Of a stretch of 64,000 nucleotides of DNA, positions 58,841-64,000 are shown in pieces. The position numbers were made by a program, and so were the translations under genes. Source of the stretch: Talpa occidentalis (lineage: Eukaryota > Chordata > Mammalia > Eulipotyphla > Talpidae); assembly GCF_014898055.3 (NCBI RefSeq), contig NW_023605305.1:112068734-112132733 (forward strand), in the 5' to 3' direction. The notes under the pieces are model-generated. The model was not told the DNA's origin. It did no database searches and saw only the letters and a program-made list of their open reading frames with translations. How positions within the stretch are numbered: the stretch's first letter is position 1; each line of letters begins with the position of its first letter.

Positions 58841-59607
58841 GGGGGGCTCACCCATGGAGCAAGCCCCCCTGTTCTGTCCAGGAGACCCTGCTCTGAGTGG
58901 GGACATCAGCCTTAGCCGGTGAGAGCAACTCGACTGGAACAGAGGCGGTGGCAGAGCCAGCTCGTTCGTTGGCAAAGCGGGTCTGGAAGCTCGCCCATCA
59001 CCACCTGCCCCATGCGTGAGTCCCCAGGTGATCTGGACCACACTCCGCATCACTGGCCACTCACGCGGTCCTCACACCCACACTGGTGTTATGAGAGGCA
59101 GGACAAAAGAAAGGCACAGGAGGCAGAGGACGATGCCATAGAGAGAGAAGGAAGGACGGGCATCTTACTTTCTGCCTGAATAGGCTTATTGTACCCAGTT
59201 CCCCTTGGTTCAGGGAATCCACTGGAGAGAAACAACAGACTTTCAAGAAACAATTTAAGCAAACAGTTCCCCTGGGTGGTCAGGTTCCCCGAGGTGTGGC
59301 CCCAGGGGCCACGACTGAATAAGCAAAATGATGCTTTTAATGGTAGAGCACCTGCCAGATTTCAAGAGAAGGCCCCATCTGACAGGTCCCTCTCTCTGCG
59401 CGCAGTGAAACCCCAATTGTTACTGCTCCACATGTGTGAGAACAGCTAAGCAAACTCGCGGGGAGAGGCCCTGACTCCTAGGCCAGGAGCAGACTCGCCT
59501 TTGTGACCCAGGTTTTCACTCCCCCTTGTAACTTCTCTCTCTGAGACTCAGTTTTTCATCTTTAACATGGGAATAGGAGTAATTCCTGCTTTGGCTGCTA
59601 AAAGGGT

Positions 59608-59985
59608 GGGATGGGGTGAAGTGTATCCCTCCAAAATTCATAGATTGACGTTTAGCCCCGTCCCCCAGAATGCGCCTTCATGTGGGCATCGGCTGGTGCA
59701 GGGTCACAGGGAGCAGGCTGGGCCCTACTGCATTGGGCAGGTGTCCCTGTGAGAAGAGGGCGGTCAGGACACAGCCTCCTCTTACTGGCAGGGAGAGTGC
59801 CTGGCGAAGGTGGGAGCAGGGTGTCAGCCAAAATTTCCTCCCGTCATGTCACGGTCCCTGAAGCGAGGAGAGGGGACTTGAACAGTGCTCGGCTATGACG
59901 CACCTAACCCACCGACACCTCGATCTTAGACTTCTGGCCTGCAAAGCTGCCAGGGAATAAATTTTTATTGTTTAAGTCACCTTGT
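59608..59985 (+). mobile_element. MLT1-like LTR, diverged
   Basis: TCCCTCCAAAATTCATAGAT, CACCTCGATCTTAGACTTCT, GGGAATAAATTTTTATTGTT and TAAGTCACCTTGTTTGTG follow MLT1 order. The middle is altered. Confidence 0.6.
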
Positions 59986-60468
59986 TTGTGACCGGTAGCC
60001 AGATCCTCTCCATTTTGTGACAGAAGACACCCCTAGACTAAAAATTAGGAACAAGTGGAATTAAACTCTAACCACTGAGTGGCATTCCGGCCTCTGGATT
60101 AACTGTTAACACGCTGAATTGTGTCCCCTTATTCCCTTATTCCCTCCTCACGACTAGCCATTAACATTCCCGGGATCCTGGCAAAGTGATCGCGTTGCAT
60201 CCCTGATAAATTTCTCCCAGTCTCTCTGCAGTGACAGTGTCAAAGGAAACAAATGTCTGCTGATTGCAGAGAAAACACCCTGCTGGGAAATCCAAACCCT
60301 TGACTGCTCACCTGGCCTGCCGCAGCCACACCTCCCGGAGGTGGGATCCCATCCTCCTCCCTCACACCCCTCCCCACACCCCAGCACTCCTGCCACCCAG
60401 GGAGCTGCTTGTTTGGGGTGCCTGTCCCGCTGGCTCCCTAGAGGGCCATCTTGAATAAGCTCCTTCCT

Positions 60469-60594
60469 CAGGAGAGGTCTGCTGCGCCATGTGGGTAGCT
60501 CCCTGGCCGGAGATCAAACTCGGACTCATGCAGCAGAGGCTGCAGATAGCTTCACAGTGCTGTGCTTAACCCCTTGCGCCACCAGGGAGACCCT
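60469..60594 (-). repeat. tRNA-derived SINE, 3'-truncated
   Basis: Only the head and part of the body remain (CTCAGGAGAGGTCTGCTGCG to CACCAGGGAGACCC). The tail half is missing. Confidence 0.82.
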
Positions 60595-60664
60595 CTAGCA
60601 AACTTTTACCAAAGGGCCATTAACATCAAACTAGACAGTGAATGTGGCATAATCCACAGGGTTA

Positions 60665-60945
60665 CTCATGTATTATATTTTTTTAAAAATGAAGGTCACA
60701 TTGGTTTACAACACGTATATGATTTGGAGGTACAGGATCATGCCCAAGTCACCCAAAGTCACCCAAGTCACTCCACCAGAGCCCAGTAGTGCTCCCTCCT
60801 CTCCTCGCCCCTCACCCCTACCCCTCTGGTAGCCTCAATTCTAGTCAGATTTCTAGGGTTTGTTACGGGCTTCACTCCATCTGACGCTTTGTTTTGTTTC
60901 CCTGCATTCCACACAGAAGTGACACCATCAGGCAGTTGACGTCCC
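60665..60945 (-). mobile_element. L1 3' UTR fragment
   Basis: ATATTTTTTTAAAAATGAAG, a C-rich block, then TTGTTTTGTTTCCCTGCATT and CACACAGAAGTGACACCAT, parallel to the element at 34203. Confidence 0.55.
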
Positions 60946-61389
60946 AGGTAATACCTTTTACTCTTACTTGCAGCTGTTTGCTCTAAGTTCATAATCAAAA
61001 GCTGTAACCTGTAAACCTGGAGGATAATCCCACTGATAATAATGAAGACATCATAGTATTTTTTTGATCCATAAAAAATAACACATCCCAGGCTTGGTGC
61101 TGGCGCTCACTGTGGCTTCCCCCCCATTTTTTGAGTTGCCGAATCCTGTGGATTAACCTGTTTCCCTCCCAGCTCTCTGTGTCTGGCACCGCTGTCCGGG
61201 TCACTCCATGCCTCACCAGAGCTGTTGTGTTTTTTCCCCAGCTGGGTCTGGGCCTCTCCTACCTGTTCCTTACTCTGTCAGTGTCTGTGATGACTGCAGA
61301 ATTTTGATGGGAGGTGACTAAGGAGAGACAGCTTATTTGGAAATGGGCCTGGGGGTGACCTGGGAGACAGAATAAATCTGTGAATCTAA

Positions 61390-61560
61390 GCATGATTTCT
61401 GGACCCACCTGGACAGGTTCAAGGCCCAACCCCAGCACTTAATAGCTGCGTGGCCAGTTTCCTTCTTGTGAAGATGAATTAACACATTTAAAAAAAAATC
61501 ACTTAGGACAGTGTCTGACACCTAGGAAGCTTCAAGAAGTATTAGCTGTTCGCACTCCTG
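61390..61560 (+). repeat. MIR SINE
   Basis: AATAGCTGCGTGGCCAG, AAGATGAATTAACACATTTA and AGGACAGTGTCTGACACCTA follow MIR order. Confidence 0.6.
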
Positions 61561-61724
61561 TTCTTCTGTGGTGGTTACATAACAAGCACATGTTTCCAGC
61601 TCAGAATAGAGGTGTCCTGGGTGGTGCTGATGGAAGCTGTTGTGGGCACAGCCCCTCAGGGCAGGTGCGGAACTATTGGTGAGAATGATTACAAATTGAT
61701 GACAGTAGTCCTCCGTTTAAAACT

Positions 61725-61850
61725 TTGATGCCTTCGCATTTCCCTCACGATAAAGTCCTCTCTGCAACGTGCCATCTGGTCTTTCAATGGGGCGGGGTGT
61801 GCCCTCTCTCCAGCCTGCCTCTGCACACCTCCCCTGCCATTGTGGACACC
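61725..61850 (+). repeat. Ancient L2-like fragment
   Basis: TTGATGCCTTCGCATTTCCC, AAAGTCCTCTCTGCAACGTG and CCATCTGGTCTT match the L2 segment before its 3' end. Confidence 0.45.
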
Positions 61851-62476
61851 TTCTACAAGCCTGGACACACGCCACCCCCACCCTCTCTGAGGAGGGCCTG
61901 CACAGCAAGACCCTGAGCAAACACCTGACTCTCACCTACAGGAAAGGCCCAGGGGACCCTATGCGTTCCTGCAATGCTACTGAGCCCACCTCCACTGCCC
62001 CAGACCCACACATCCCCCCGGCTGTGGAAGCAGGACCCTGCCAGCTGTCAATAAGCCCATCTCTAAGCAGGAGTCGCCTTGAGGATTTCTCTGAGCTGGT
62101 GTTTCCTTGGAAAATAACAACCTCCAGAGCCTTGGGAAGAGACGCAGGAGCTAAAGGAACAGCCAAATTAAATAATTCCAGTCTGCTGCTTATTAATTTT
62201 TTAAAAAGATGAATAAAATATTTCACATGAGGTGTTCTTACATTGCTTTTTGGTTATTACTTCCCCAGAATAATTTCCAATAACTATGCTACAGGAAAAT
62301 TTTAATGCAAAGCTATGTCCTCTAACCACGGCATTGGGATTCACAGGGCACGTTTGTCAGACATGATGAAATCGGTGTTTTGGGAGGATTGCTCATTTAG
62401 TAAACATTTATTAAGTACTTGCTACAGGAGTGACATTGTGCTGGGGTGCATGGATTTGATGAGCCAGTGAGGTAAC

Positions 62477-62580
62477 ACACACACACACACACTCGCACAC
62501 ACATGCACACACATGACACAAATGTACACACACACGCATACAATATTCATGTGCACACGAGCACACCCCCCCCACACACA
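62477..62580. repeat. CA-rich simple repeat
   Basis: Interrupted CA tract with CACGCA/CATGCA units. Confidence 0.9.
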
Positions 62581-63407
62581 GTAATAACACAAGACAGAAA
62601 TGAAGTCAGGGCTTCAATAAAGAGAGGAACAAATTCTCACAGGAATTTAGGGGGGTAGCAAGTGTTCAAATCTGAGAGAAATAAGGAGCATCAAAGCGCA
62701 TTCCATGCATAAATTTCAAAGAAAGTGAAGAGAAGGGCTTTATTCAGAAATAGATTTCACCAGCTTATGCTGCCATATAATCTCTCTGTGAGGTGGAACA
62801 CAAAGAAAGATGCTATTTCTGCTGCCTGGACAGGTCGGGACCACGCATCCCTCTCGGGTGCCGAGGGCTGGAGGAGGCACTTCTGGAGGCTGCAGGATGC
62901 ACGGCCTCCCAGGAGGCCCGACCTCGCAGCTGGGGGTCCCCAGACACGTGCACCCGCCCAGGACAGGCTTGTCCTGTCCCTGCGCTTGTCTTTGCTTCGG
63001 CTGCTGCCGCCTTTTGCAGCACTTGAAAGAAATTGGACATTTCTGTGAGGACATGATAGGTTGCCCTGGGAAAAAACTTCACATTCTACAAAACCGCCCA
63101 ATGAAGGTGACGGGGCTTATGGGGAAAAGTGGGGTGATGCGCAGACCACTCAGAACCTGTGTGACTTTGTAATAGGCCCCTAAAAGAAACAATAATTGGT
63201 ACCTTGAGAGAGAACAGAGACAGCTAAAGCGGACAGCTCAGGAGGACTGAAGTCGCTCCAGGGTGATAGAAATGCACCAACAATGGAGTGACAGCTCTGG
63301 CTCAGGAGAGGGACGCTGGAGCGGGCGCTGCACACTGGAGCTGACAGCTCGGCACGGGCTTCTCTGGGGAGAAAGCCCCCGCATGCAAGTGCTCATTTAA
63401 AATGAAA

Positions 63408-63699
63408 GGAAGGACCTCCCTGGTGGCACAAGGGGTTGAGCACCGCACCATGAAGCAATCGGCAGCCTCTGCAGCACGAGTTCCATCCCTGCCCAGCCAG
63501 GGAGCTACCCACATGGCACAGCAGACCTCTCCTATCTCGCCCGCTGCTCCCCTCAGTAGTGTATTTCAGTCAGTCTGCCTGTTCTGCTCCCCACTGTCTC
63601 TGGTGAATCCTTTCACCCCTGCACCTCTGGCCTACACCCCAGTTCTTGTATGCATAAATAAATAAATCTTTAAAAATAAAAGAAAATTAAATGAAAAAA
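63408..63699 (+). repeat. tRNA-derived SINE, plus strand
   Basis: Full-length copy from ACCTCCCTGGTGGCACAAGG to AATAAATAAATCTTTAAAAA. Flanked by AAAATGAAAG near 63398 and 63699. Confidence 0.88.
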
Positions 63700-64000
63700 A
63701 AATGAAAGCACACGGAGCCCTTGCCACTGATTTTTCATTTCCTCTGCTATTTCCATTCCCCGTGCCTTGGGGACCTTGCATGTCAATAGACCCAGCTTCC
63801 ATGTTATAGCTCCACCGTTGCCTTATTTTCCAACCACATGCAGGTTGACTGATGCTGTGGAAACATAATGCATCAGACAGACCTTATCCCTGAATGACCA
63901 AGAAATAAATTAGAGACACCTATCTATTTAGGACAAATTTTCATGGTGTCAGCAGTCCACCGGGCCACACCTAGGGTCTCCTTCATCCCTTACAGGACAG

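Larger units (their letters stand above)
57895..64000 (-). other. VTCN1: VTCN1 first intron (partial), repeat-rich
   Basis: Presumed intron up to the window edge, because the first coding exon was not found. Holds a GA-rich tract (57899-57928), MIRs, MLT1-like and L1/L2 fragments, CA repeats and two SINEs. Confidence 0.6.

Noticed and set aside
57895..64000. VTCN1 first coding exon
   Set aside because: I looked on the minus strand for an ATG followed by a short hydrophobic leader start and a TGGAG|GT donor and saw no convincing match.

Overview
The window is mammalian nuclear DNA: three spliced vertebrate genes with GT-AG introns, long introns filled with retrotransposons, and one CpG island. 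Interspersed repeats are dominated by a tRNA-derived SINE (head with A/B-box-like sequence, 3' tail ending in TAAATAAATAAATC plus A) and a young L1. I recognise the SINE as resembling the Rhin-1-type family of horseshoe and leaf-nosed bats, so the source is probably a bat of that group. That assignment is from memory and only moderately certain. Gene order and orientation match the human 1p13.1 block TTF2(+), TRIM45(-), VTCN1(-).

Region 1 (1-12.7 kb): the last eleven coding exons of TTF2, a SNF2/DEAH ATPase that removes RNA polymerase II from DNA. They run from the DEAH box to the stop codon at 11881-11883, followed by a 3' UTR with two candidate poly(A) signals. The spliced segment is open and in phase, 442 codons plus stop. 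Region 2 (12.7-20.3 kb): the tail-to-tail interval between TTF2 and TRIM45, holding an L1 3' end, SINEs, an MLT1-like LTR and a small minisatellite. Region 3 (20.3-30.3 kb): the complete TRIM45 coding sequence on the minus strand in six exons. The exon lengths sum to 581 codons including stop, i.e. 580 residues. Its promoter lies in a CpG island at about 29.1-30.3 kb. Intron 2 carries a young, 5'-truncated L1.

Region 4 (30.3-43 kb): intergenic DNA with a run of three SINEs, an L1 inserted by twin priming, older L1/L2/MLT1 remnants and a full CTCF-like core. Region 5 (43-64 kb): VTCN1 (B7-H4) on the minus strand. Four coding exons are present: most of the leader, IgV, IgC, and the C-terminal tail. 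The first coding exon, only about 32 nt, was not found and presumably lies beyond the right edge. The introns hold an ERVL/MaLR-like element, L1, L2 and MIR fragments and CA repeats.

The three genes are unrelated in function: transcription termination, a RING E3 ligase that modulates signalling, and a T-cell co-inhibitory ligand. I found no novel multigene system. The most interesting items are structural: two inverted L1 insertions, a head-only SINE with its own target-site duplication, two perfect hairpins, and two CTCF-like cores flanking TRIM45.
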